From assembly GCA_019359515.1 (NCBI GenBank), contig JAHHHC010000002.1:186001-250000 (forward strand): 64,000 nucleotides of DNA, read 5' to 3'. Below, one piece after another: positions 55,427-62,630 of the stretch. The translations under genes and the position numbers were made by a program. This DNA comes from Desmonostoc vinosum HA7617-LM4 (GTDB lineage Bacteria > Cyanobacteriota > Cyanobacteriia > Cyanobacteriales > Nostocaceae). The notes below the pieces were generated by a model. That model was not told the origin of the DNA. It saw only the letters and a program-made list of their open reading frames with translations, and did no database searches. Numbering within the stretch: the stretch's first letter is position 1; each line of letters starts with the position of its first letter.

Positions 55427-56317
55427 ATGAACGCCTCGACTCAATCATTTCGCAAATCTGCTTTATTGGTGAGTGCGCTATTGGGAGGGTTAATTTTCAC
55501 TAGTTGTGCTGCTGATATTCCTGTGTCAAATCAGGAACTACCTCTAAGTGCAAGTAGCGATTTAATGGATAATAAAGCATCTGTAGCTGAGAGTAGTATT
55601 GCTCAAAAAGCTGAAGCTGCACCAATACGACGCGCTCAACTAGTTAAAAAGGCAACGATGACTCTGATTGTCAACTCTGTCGATAAGAGTATTGAGGCCG
55701 TTTCACAAATTATTAGTAAACAGCAAGGTGACTTAATTGGCTTAAAAGAACAACAACCCAAAAATAACGATGGGCGTCACACGGCATCAATCCAACTGCG
55801 AGTACCACAAAATCAATTGGAATCGACGTTGACAGAACTCACCAAATTAGGTACAGTAACAAGCCGTAATATTACTGCCGAAGATGTAGGCGATCGCCTG
55901 GTAGATTTCCAAGCTAGATTAAGTAACTTGCGAAAAACAGAGGCTAATTTGCAAAAAATTATGGATCGGGCTGGTTCTGTGAAAGATGTACTCAATGTTT
56001 CCCAAGAATTGAGTAATGTCCGTCAATCTATAGAGCAAATTGACGCCCTACTCAAAAGCTTACAAAATCAGGTAGCTTATTCTACCATCACACTCAACTT
56101 AGAAGCCGCAGTATCTAGCACCAGTCCGCAACCAGCATTAGGTTCGCAAGTTCAAGAAACTTGGGAAAAATCCACCAACTCCTTTGGGAAATTGACCGTT
56201 AGCTTATTAAAATTGGGTATTTGGTTAATTGTTTATAGTCCGTGTTTCTTAATTTTGACGGTAGGTATCTATGGCTTTACCCGTTGGCGACAAACTCACT
56301 TAACAGGTAGAGAATAA
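55427..56317 (+). CDS. DUF4349 domain lipoprotein
   Basis: A 296-residue protein with an N-terminal signal ending in a lipobox (FTSC near residue 27), an extracytoplasmic DUF4349 domain with long coiled coil, and a C-terminal membrane helix (LGIWLIVYSPCFLILTVGIYG). Features are VKKATMTLIVNSVDKSIEAV, then RLSNLRKTEANLQKIMDRAGSVKDVLNVSQELSNVR. Function unknown; the arrangement suggests an envelope-stress or scaffold role only by analogy. Confidence 0.85.
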   Translation: MNASTQSFRKSALLVSALLGGLIFTSCAADIPVSNQELPLSASSDLMDNKASVAESSIAQKAEAAPIRRAQLVKKATMTLIVNSVDKSIEAVSQIISKQQGDLIGLKEQQPKNNDGRHTASIQLRVPQNQLESTLTELTKLGTVTSRNITAEDVGDRLVDFQARLSNLRKTEANLQKIMDRAGSVKDVLNVSQELSNVRQSIEQIDALLKSLQNQVAYSTITLNLEAAVSSTSPQPALGSQVQETWEKSTNSFGKLTVSLLKLGIWLIVYSPCFLILTVGIYGFTRWRQTHLTGRE

Positions 56318-56487
56318 ATGACATATGTTGCTGTTGGCGCGAGACTAATCCAGGAGCAATTGACCGACTACTATAAAAATACAGGAGTAAATCTGCCGCA
56401 GTTCGCCACAATCAGGAGTTGGTTTTATTATGGGTGTCCAGATTAGGCGATCGCTGTCCTGACAAATTTGTTAAGCGCTAAGGTAGC

Positions 56488-56775
56488 ATGACTAATTTTC
56501 AACCAGAAGATACAACCGCAAGACTTGATGATATTGATAATCGCCTAGAGCAATTAGGCGACGAAATCGATCTTATTCGTACTATTCAAGATGGGGTAAG
56601 GCGTGAAACTCGTGCCAATAGTCAAGCGCTCGCACGACTAGAAAGGACAGTAGCTAACCTTGCCGATATTGCTCGCCTACACCAGCAGGCGCTTAGGACT
56701 AGCCAACAGAATATTGATCGGATTTGGGAGTATTTATTAAGGCAAGGTGGTAATGGTAACACCCCACCAAACTAG
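56488..56775 (+). CDS. Small coiled-coil protein, conserved in cyanobacteria
   Basis: A 95-residue soluble protein that is almost all alpha-helical: DDIDNRLEQLGDEIDLIRTI with heptads continuing to about residue 85, and a Gly/Asn-rich C-terminal tail. I do not recognise a named family. ATG preceded by a purine-rich AAGGTAG. Placed 170 bases after the DUF4349 gene. Confidence 0.65.
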   Translation: MTNFQPEDTTARLDDIDNRLEQLGDEIDLIRTIQDGVRRETRANSQALARLERTVANLADIARLHQQALRTSQQNIDRIWEYLLRQGGNGNTPPN

Positions 56776-56800
56776 CCACGAACGCTGAAAAAATTAATGA

Positions 56801-56971
56801 GTGAATGCCCAAAAGATAATTATTAAATCCTTAGATAATGTTGCGCCTTTGGTCTGGTTTTTCCTTGCCCGACTGCAAAAGACTTGTACTGTGTGGGCGA
56901 TCGCAATTTTGGCAATGCTCGGTTTTTTATCAATGGTAGTGACAGCAGGGAAATGTCAAGGAGATTTGTAG
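56801..56971 (+). CDS. Possible 56-residue membrane protein
   Basis: A short frame starting GTG with a hydrophobic segment (VWAIAILAMLGFLSMVV) and a HIP1 site inside. No clear ribosome-binding site. It overlaps the 3' end of the TIGR02588 gene by 16 bases in convergent orientation. It could be a genuine small gene or chance. Confidence 0.35.
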   Translation: MNAQKIIIKSLDNVAPLVWFFLARLQKTCTVWAIAILAMLGFLSMVVTAGKCQGDL

Positions 56972-57354
56972 CTAGCAACGCGCAATGTCAATTGACCTTG
57001 TTCTGGATTTTTGCTAAATAAAAAGGCTCCGGCTTCTGTTTCACCACTAGATAAAAAATCGATTTGTTGCTCTCCACTTTCTGTAACTTTGCCGTCAATT
57101 TCTAATTCTGCTATTATCTGAACTGATTCAGCAGTTTCGCCTCCAGTATTAATGACTTCAAAGGGAACAGAAAATTGTCCATCAATCTTTTCAATTATTT
57201 TTTTGGTGACAGCAAGTTTAGGAGGTTGATTATTTTCGTTGAGCCAAGTGTAGCCCACCAAGCCAACAATCACTGCTAAAATCAGCGAAGCAGTAATAAA
57301 TGTCACCCATTCGGCAAGCGTTCTCTGCGGTTTTTGTGATTCTGTTGGAGTCAT
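56956..57354 (-). CDS. TIGR02588 family membrane-anchored protein
   Basis: A 132-residue protein with one N-terminal membrane helix (WVTFITASLILAVIVGLVGYTWL) and a small periplasmic beta-domain (FSVPFEVINTGGETAESVQIIAELEIDG). This is the TIGR02588 family, of unknown function. Its ATG overlaps the TGA of the TIGR02587 gene (57351-57354, ATGA), so the two are coupled and are a fixed pair across genomes. The upstream in-frame codons to 57432 lie inside the partner gene and are not counted. Confidence 0.9.
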   Translation of the reverse strand: MTPTESQKPQRTLAEWVTFITASLILAVIVGLVGYTWLNENNQPPKLAVTKKIIEKIDGQFSVPFEVINTGGETAESVQIIAELEIDGKVTESGEQQIDFLSSGETEAGAFLFSKNPEQGQLTLRVASYKSP

Positions 57355-58325
57355 ATTGCTAACCTTCCCGCTGCACCACCAATAGTTGCAGGCAAACCCA
57401 GCAGGAGAACGTGATCTAACCACATTGTCCAAGGGTCGCTAAAAGTCAATTTTTGAAAAAACCACAGCATAAAACTAGCAGCTAAAAGTGACACTAAATA
57501 AGATACAACAGTTTCGCTAGATGGCCGTTGAAAAATTCCTTTTTGCTGTCGGCGCTTTCGCTGATCAGAAAAGCCTGCTTCAAAGACAATGCCATAAGAA
57601 ATGAGTAGAGATGTGGCAACAATGGCTAATTCCCAAAGTGGTGAGGCTGCGGATGCTAACATCGAAATCTCGTCTGTTGGAGCAATGTTAAATGCAAGTA
57701 CAGTTGCACCTATTAGCGTTCCGCCCAAATCAGCAATAGTAGCATGTAGCTCCTCATTCTGTTTGTTTTTAGTCGTGCTGTTTTCTTGAGGAGTTGTTTG
57801 CTCTTGGTCATTGCTATTCCTAGTATCTCCCAAAAATTGGTTAGCTAATGCTACGCCAAAAGTGAACGGTACACTTTCATAAATAATTTTACCTAAAGCT
57901 TCTTTAAGAGGTATTTCAGGTGTTAATTCTCGCAATAGCAACAATACAAAAGTAGAGCAAGCAATTCCGATCGCTATTGCTTCAATAGTATCAATTACAG
58001 CTTCAAAAGCTCGTTTACCATGTCTACGTTTACGAAAACCTTCTGTACGGTTGAGTAAGAATACCACAATAAATAACAATGCGATCGCCATCATCATCAT
58101 TTGGGGTCTTGCTACCGATCCAATCCACCAGACTTCCATCGTATATAGCAACGGAATCCCAAATAAAAATCCTCCACACACGCCTCTAATAATGTCATTA
58201 ATCTCACTCCTCCAAATATTTTTCTGACGCTTACTTGCCACTCCTCTATTTTCCTTGTGATTCAAACTTGCTAATAAATAATTTGTCCAAACGTAGGATT
58301 TGAGATTTTTGTATCTACAAGCCAA
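57351..58325 (-). CDS. TIGR02587 family integral membrane protein
   Basis: A 324-residue protein with about eight hydrophobic segments, opening with DDIIRGVCGGFLFGIPLLYTMEVWW-like sequence (here EINDIIRGVCGGFLFG then IPLLYTMEVWWIGSVARP). The family is called a putative integral membrane protein and always goes with TIGR02588. Its first 28 residues (before ASKRQKNIWR) may be untranslated, as a GTG at 58241 preceded by AAGGA is another possible start. Function unknown. Confidence 0.85.
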   Translation of the reverse strand: MACRYKNLKSYVWTNYLLASLNHKENRGVASKRQKNIWRSEINDIIRGVCGGFLFGIPLLYTMEVWWIGSVARPQMMMMAIALLFIVVFLLNRTEGFRKRRHGKRAFEAVIDTIEAIAIGIACSTFVLLLLRELTPEIPLKEALGKIIYESVPFTFGVALANQFLGDTRNSNDQEQTTPQENSTTKNKQNEELHATIADLGGTLIGATVLAFNIAPTDEISMLASAASPLWELAIVATSLLISYGIVFEAGFSDQRKRRQQKGIFQRPSSETVVSYLVSLLAASFMLWFFQKLTFSDPWTMWLDHVLLLGLPATIGGAAGRLAI

Positions 58326-58556
58326 GTTTTTACATACTATTTCATAGATAGTATGATTTTTTATCTCAAAAATAAAATTTTAAATATAAACTTAACTTAA
58401 CCTAAGTATACATAGTTAAATTATTTACACTTCTATCTGGAGATACTTTATCGAACAAATATCTTCTATCATTAGATAGAAGTAAAAAATTATCCAATAC
58501 TGATATTTTTTTAACAGTTAATAATCTAGTTCCATATCAATCAAAAAATAAGAGTT

Positions 58557-58739
58557 ATGAGCATTGAAAAAAGAGTAGAAGCCACTGCTAAGAATATCGA
58601 AGGCAAAGTTCAAGAGATTGTTGGTGAAGTAACTGGAAATCCTCAAGATAAAGCTGAAGGTCAAGCAAAGCAAGCAGAAGCCCAAGTGATTCACACTACA
58701 GAAAACATTAAAGACGAAATCAAAAAAGTTTTGGAGTAA
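58557..58739 (+). CDS. CsbD family stress protein
   Basis: A 60-residue protein of the CsbD type: EKRVEATAKNIEGKVQEIVGEVTGNPQDKAEGQAKQAEAQ. CsbD-like proteins are general-stress induced and often very abundant; the biochemical role is unknown. ATG 58557 with a weak upstream GAG. It is followed by a strong terminator, so it is a single-gene transcript. Confidence 0.92.
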   Translation: MSIEKRVEATAKNIEGKVQEIVGEVTGNPQDKAEGQAKQAEAQVIHTTENIKDEIKKVLE

Positions 58740-58822
58740 TTAATATTCTGTAGGTTCAAGAATTTGTGATTGTTACAAGTTTGACGAGGATTCAGGCAAA
58801 GTTTATCGGCTAAGAGTTAAAT

Positions 58823-58858
58823 ACTCCACTGTCTTTGTAAAGACGTGGAGTTTTTTTT
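58823..58858 (+). terminator. Intrinsic terminator after csbD
   Basis: ACTCCAC (58823-58829) pairs with GTGGAGT (58845-58851), with an inner TCTTT/AAAGA stem, followed by a run of seven T. Confidence 0.9.
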
Positions 58859-58905
58859 ATTAACTCGAATTTCGACTATAACCATGATTCTTTTTGATGA
58901 TTCGG

Positions 58906-59181
58906 TTAATAACTAGCACGGTTAGCTACTAAGTTCCAAAGGAATATGGCAACTATTGCACCAAGCACAGCAACAATTACACCAGAAATACTTAGAGATG
59001 CTGCGGCTAGTTGAAACCTTCCTGTCTCCAAGAGAGTAACTATGATTCCCCCGATTAAAGCACCTATAATTCCTAAAATCATGGTTGAAAGAATTCCACC
59101 ACCCTGCCGACCAGGATAAATAGCTTTCGCTATGGCTCCGGCAAGTAAACCCAGAATTATCCAAGCAATAATGTTCAGCAT
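58906..59181 (-). CDS. GlsB/YeaQ/YmgE family stress membrane protein
   Basis: A 91-residue membrane protein with three hydrophobic segments and the family start IIAWIILGLLAGAIAKAIYPGRQGGGILSTMILGIIGALIGG. Members are transglycosylase-associated stress proteins of unknown mechanism. It is convergent with the CsbD gene and lies between it and the tandem repeat at 59263. Confidence 0.92.
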   Translation of the reverse strand: MLNIIAWIILGLLAGAIAKAIYPGRQGGGILSTMILGIIGALIGGIIVTLLETGRFQLAAASLSISGVIVAVLGAIVAIFLWNLVANRASY

Positions 59182-59262
59182 AATTTAATCCAACAATAAG
59201 CTGATATCTAGCCTATAAATTGCTATGGACTTATCCGTCTATCGTAAGAAATAACTCTGGAA

Positions 59263-59348
59263 GGGGATGAGGGGGATGAGGGGGATGAGGGGGATGAGGG
59301 GGATGAGGGGGATGAGGGGGATGAGGGGGATGAGGGAGATGAGGGGGA
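59263..59348. repeat. ATGAGGGGG 9-base tandem repeat
   Basis: About nine and a half copies of the 9-mer ATGAGGGGG, the last two with an A change (ATGAGGGAG). A similar array lies at 62172-62250. The unit is three codons long, so it would stay in frame if read. Confidence 0.97.
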
Positions 59349-59384
59349 GAAATGACAAATACACCAATTCCTAATTCTCAAAAT

Positions 59385-59930
59385 CTAAATTTGTTTAAGA
59401 TACTCTGGTGGCACATGTTCCACTAACCAAACATTATTATCAGAGCAGTAGAAAATGTAACCTAACTGATGCATTGCTGTAGCATCTATAGCAAAAACTA
59501 TTGGTTTTCCATGTCTTGCACCTACGGTTTTTGCTGTATTAATGTCTGACGATAAATGGACATGATGACGTGACATTTTGCAAAGTCCTGTTTCCATGAT
59601 GGACTTGGCTGATTTATGTCCAGTACCGTGATAAAGGACACTAGGAGGTGTAACAGGTTCTAATTGTAGATCAACTTCTACACTATGCCCTTGGTTAGCA
59701 CGAATGAGAGTGCCTGTAGAGTCAAAAGCAAAGCGTTTTTTATCGTTGGTAGCGACTACTTCATTCAGTTCTTGACGCGTAATTGGAAATTTATGTTTGC
59801 TACAGGCTGCTATCAGTTCATCAACAGCAACCCAACCACCAGGAGCGAGTTGAATACCAATACGATCTGGTTGGTGGCGTAGATGTAGACTGAGATATTT
59901 GCTGATTTTTGTAAGGCGAGGATTATTCAT
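59385..59930 (-). CDS. kptA: RNA 2'-phosphotransferase, Tpt1/KptA family
   Basis: KptA transfers an internal RNA 2'-phosphate to NAD+, the last step of tRNA splicing in eukaryotes; its bacterial substrate is not established. The 181-residue protein has the family opening TKISKYLSLHLRHQPDRIGI, the motif VLYHGTGHKSAKSIMETGL and MSRHHVHLSSD, with the conserved His and Arg residues needed for NAD binding. It lies alone between a tandem repeat and the permease gene. Confidence 0.95.
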   Translation of the reverse strand: MNNPRLTKISKYLSLHLRHQPDRIGIQLAPGGWVAVDELIAACSKHKFPITRQELNEVVATNDKKRFAFDSTGTLIRANQGHSVEVDLQLEPVTPPSVLYHGTGHKSAKSIMETGLCKMSRHHVHLSSDINTAKTVGARHGKPIVFAIDATAMHQLGYIFYCSDNNVWLVEHVPPEYLKQI

Positions 59931-60011
59931 GGGAAAGTCACAGATTGAGATTCTGCCCTATGGATACAAATGCGATCGCCATTTTTTGTGAAAATAGGTG
60001 TAGGGAAATTT

Positions 60012-61325
60012 TTATACTTGAGAAAATGTCAAAAGTTGTTTCAATATCAAACCTAAAGCAACTCCAATCATGATCGCGAGAGTGACTTTACCACCAGGAA
60101 CAAGCGATTGATTAATATGATTGGAGTCTTTCTGCTGTTGTCGCTGCTTCCAACTCATCAAAGCCGGAATAATACCGCCTAAAACCGATACACCAAAAGT
60201 GCCAGTATAATCTAGAGCTATCAGAAAGATACTAGGATTGACTGCTCCAATACCCATGGGAGGGAAAAGAACTAGAGAATATAGGGGGAAGCGACTAAAA
60301 GCTTCGCGTTGTGCAACTAAGGAAATATCTTTGAAAAAATCCAGTAACCCGTATACAAATCCAATAAACGATGTAATAATCGCGAATTCCGAGAAAATAG
60401 AGACTAAAACTCCTAACCATTCCCCCGTACCACCAGCTCGCAGAGTTTGCAGTGGGTCAAAAACGACTCTACCATCAGATGAACCAGGCAACATTTCAAG
60501 ACTCACACTTCCCAAAATCACTGTATTCCACGCCAAGAACATGATCAAGGGAATTGCAGAACCAATGATAATAGATTGCCGAATTTTGCGAGCATCTCCC
60601 TCAAGTTGAGTCACAACCACGGGCACAACATTATGGTAAAACAAGGCGACACACATAACTGAGACAGCACTACCCAAAGCACTCCAGTCTTGAAATAAAA
60701 ACTGGGTACTCTTAACCTGTCCTCCGGCTAGCAACAATAGTCCCAAAAAGGATACGATCACAATCCCGACAAAGGCGCTGTTTAATTTCTCAATAAACCT
60801 TTCTCGTCCCAGATACATGATGCCGCCAAACAAAAGCGTGAAAGCCGTTGTGCCTACCCAAGTTGGCACGATGTTCTGTAAACCCCAAACTTTTTCAACC
60901 GCAGATACTAAAATCTCTCCGCCTTGAGTAACGTATGCAACTAACAAAGCATAGTGCATGAACAAGTATGCACCACCAGCTATACGCGCTCCCAACCTAC
61001 CAAGAGTTTTCTCAACAATTGCCAACAAGCCTACACTTGGCCGTCCTTCCAGAAGCATCGCGTTTAAAGTCACTTCCGCAATCAACAAACCTGAAACTAA
61101 AGCATAGAGCCAAACAGCAATGAGCAGCGCTGTCGAAGGCACAATTCCAGATGGTAGAGTTACCGTAGGCAAAGCAAGAATCCCTGCACCAACTGTAGTA
61201 CCCGCAATCAATGCTGTACTCCCCAATACACTACCCGGTTGATGATGTAGCTGATTACCATCAAATTCTAGATGTGAAAACAACCGAGTAATTTGCTCTT
61301 GGTTGGTCTTGAGAACGGTCTTCAT
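60012..61325 (-). CDS. Aromatic amino-acid permease, HAAAP family (TyrP/Mtr-like)
   Basis: A 437-residue inner-membrane carrier with about 11 hydrophobic segments and the family opening GSVLGSTALIAGTTVGAGILALPTVTLPSG. Family members import tyrosine, tryptophan or phenylalanine with protons. The exact substrate is not readable. It ends 82 bases downstream of the start side of kptA on the same strand; co-transcription of permease then kptA is possible. The antisense frame at 60238 is a shadow. Confidence 0.9.
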   Translation of the reverse strand: MKTVLKTNQEQITRLFSHLEFDGNQLHHQPGSVLGSTALIAGTTVGAGILALPTVTLPSGIVPSTALLIAVWLYALVSGLLIAEVTLNAMLLEGRPSVGLLAIVEKTLGRLGARIAGGAYLFMHYALLVAYVTQGGEILVSAVEKVWGLQNIVPTWVGTTAFTLLFGGIMYLGRERFIEKLNSAFVGIVIVSFLGLLLLAGGQVKSTQFLFQDWSALGSAVSVMCVALFYHNVVPVVVTQLEGDARKIRQSIIIGSAIPLIMFLAWNTVILGSVSLEMLPGSSDGRVVFDPLQTLRAGGTGEWLGVLVSIFSEFAIITSFIGFVYGLLDFFKDISLVAQREAFSRFPLYSLVLFPPMGIGAVNPSIFLIALDYTGTFGVSVLGGIIPALMSWKQRQQQKDSNHINQSLVPGGKVTLAIMIGVALGLILKQLLTFSQV

Positions 61326-61418
61326 AAGGTTTACGCAAAGATACGTATCTTGCTAATAACACATTGTTAACTTTAAGTAATGTAAACAATGTTAGCAAAA
61401 ACTGTCTTGAAAAGAGAG

Positions 61419-61500
61419 TGGGGACTGGGGACTGGGGACTGGGGAATTGTCATTGATTATTCTCCGCGTCCCTGCGTCTCCCTCATCCCCCTCATCTCAA
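61419..61500. repeat. GGGGACT tandem repeat and CGTCTCCCTCATC words
   Basis: GGGGACTGGGGACTGGGGA (61420-61445) then CTCCGCGTCCCTGCGTCTCC and CTCATCCCCCTCATCTC. Ends next to the hypothetical gene at 61518. Confidence 0.95.
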
Positions 61501-61517
61501 CGAAGAGAAACGCTATA

Positions 61518-61892
61518 TTACATGCTTGGCGAGTCTTCATCAGAGAAGATGTCAGTGATGCTGATTACCGACGGGATACCTTGGTTAACTGGAGAACTGA
61601 TACTAATTTTGGCCTGGTTGGCAAACCGTTTTAGCTTGCTAGCCAAGTGAGGCACAGTCATCATGATCTGCTGATAGCTTTCTATATCATGACAAATCAT
61701 GACTAACATCAAAATGCCACTATTGACCTTAAAATACCAGTGACAACTAGACAGTACAATACGCACCATGCGATCGCACGCTAAGAAAAACTTTTTTTTG
61801 ATTGTTTCTTCGAGTTGACTAAGCAGAATTTCACTAATTAGCGTTGTTCTGTATGAAGGCAAGTCATCTGGAGATAGGTATGGTTGTTTCAT
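61518..61892 (-). CDS. Conserved hypothetical cyanobacterial protein, 124 residues
   Basis: Family not recognised. Soluble, with an N-terminal LSPDDLPSYRTTLISEILLSQLEETIKKKFFLACDRMVRIV helix, a central hydrophobic strand segment (VNSGILMLVMICHDIESYQQIM) and an acidic tail. Codon use is normal. No function suggested. Confidence 0.6.
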   Translation of the reverse strand: MKQPYLSPDDLPSYRTTLISEILLSQLEETIKKKFFLACDRMVRIVLSSCHWYFKVNSGILMLVMICHDIESYQQIMMTVPHLASKLKRFANQAKISISSPVNQGIPSVISITDIFSDEDSPSM

Positions 61893-62630
61893 AGAATTTT
61901 GAAGTGATTCAGAAAAATTTAGAGTAGAAGTAAACAGTAAATAGTCAAGAAACTCTGAACTTTTGACCTTACGTAGCGAAGTAAAGTAAGAGTTGCAAAT
62001 CAGATTAAGATTGTGAGTTACGTCAGGTTGTTAGATAGTTTACGGTAACACCCGTTCACTCCTAATACAGATTTTTATATAATTCAGATCGCGCTCTTTC
62101 TGATTTTCCTTATGATTCTTTAGCAATTAATCTACAAAAATCAATACTTTTTATTCCTTCTTCAAAAAGGCAGGGAGATAGGGAGATGAGGGAGATGAGG
62201 GGGATGAGGGGGATGAGGGAGATGAGGGAGATGAGGGGGATGAGGGAGAAGAAATTAGTGATGACTGATAATTGAGCCGAGAAAAGATGTATTATTTCAA
62301 AATCAGGGTGATGTATTGGAAACTGCTTGGATAAACAGTAAAGGTGTATTTTAATATACCCAAACAAATTAAATTAGCGTAGTGTAAAGCCTTCTCCTAA
62401 CGGAGACGCCAAGGGCGAACGGTATAGCTTCGCTTAGAGTCCCCAAGCTTCATTAAGCTGTTATGCATTTTATTTGTATATTTACTTGTGAGGGTTGTCA
62501 TTTGTCATTGGTCATTTACATCCAAGAACAAATGACCAATGACAAAGGACAGTTTTAACACCAAAATATACAATCTAAACGCGTATCAACTAACGAATTA
62601 CGAATTACGAATTACGAATTAGTACTAGCC
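61893..62630. repeat. Gene-free 738-base region with tandem repeats
   Basis: 62172-62250 is a GGGAGATGAGGGAGATGAGG / GGGGATGAGG array; the minus-strand frame at 62110-62367 is its translation. 62390-62445 is a mosaic repeat (TTCTCCTAACGGAGACGCC, AAGGGCGAACGG, GCTTCGCTTAGAG). 62496-62550 has GTCATTTGTCATTGGTCATT / AATGACCAATGACAAAGG words, and 62594-62620 ACGAATTACGAATTACG. No gene. Confidence 0.8.

Noticed and set aside
62110-62367. Minus-strand frame with LIPLISLISLIPLI
   Set aside because: A translation of the ATGAGGGGG-type array; no RBS or conserved sequence.
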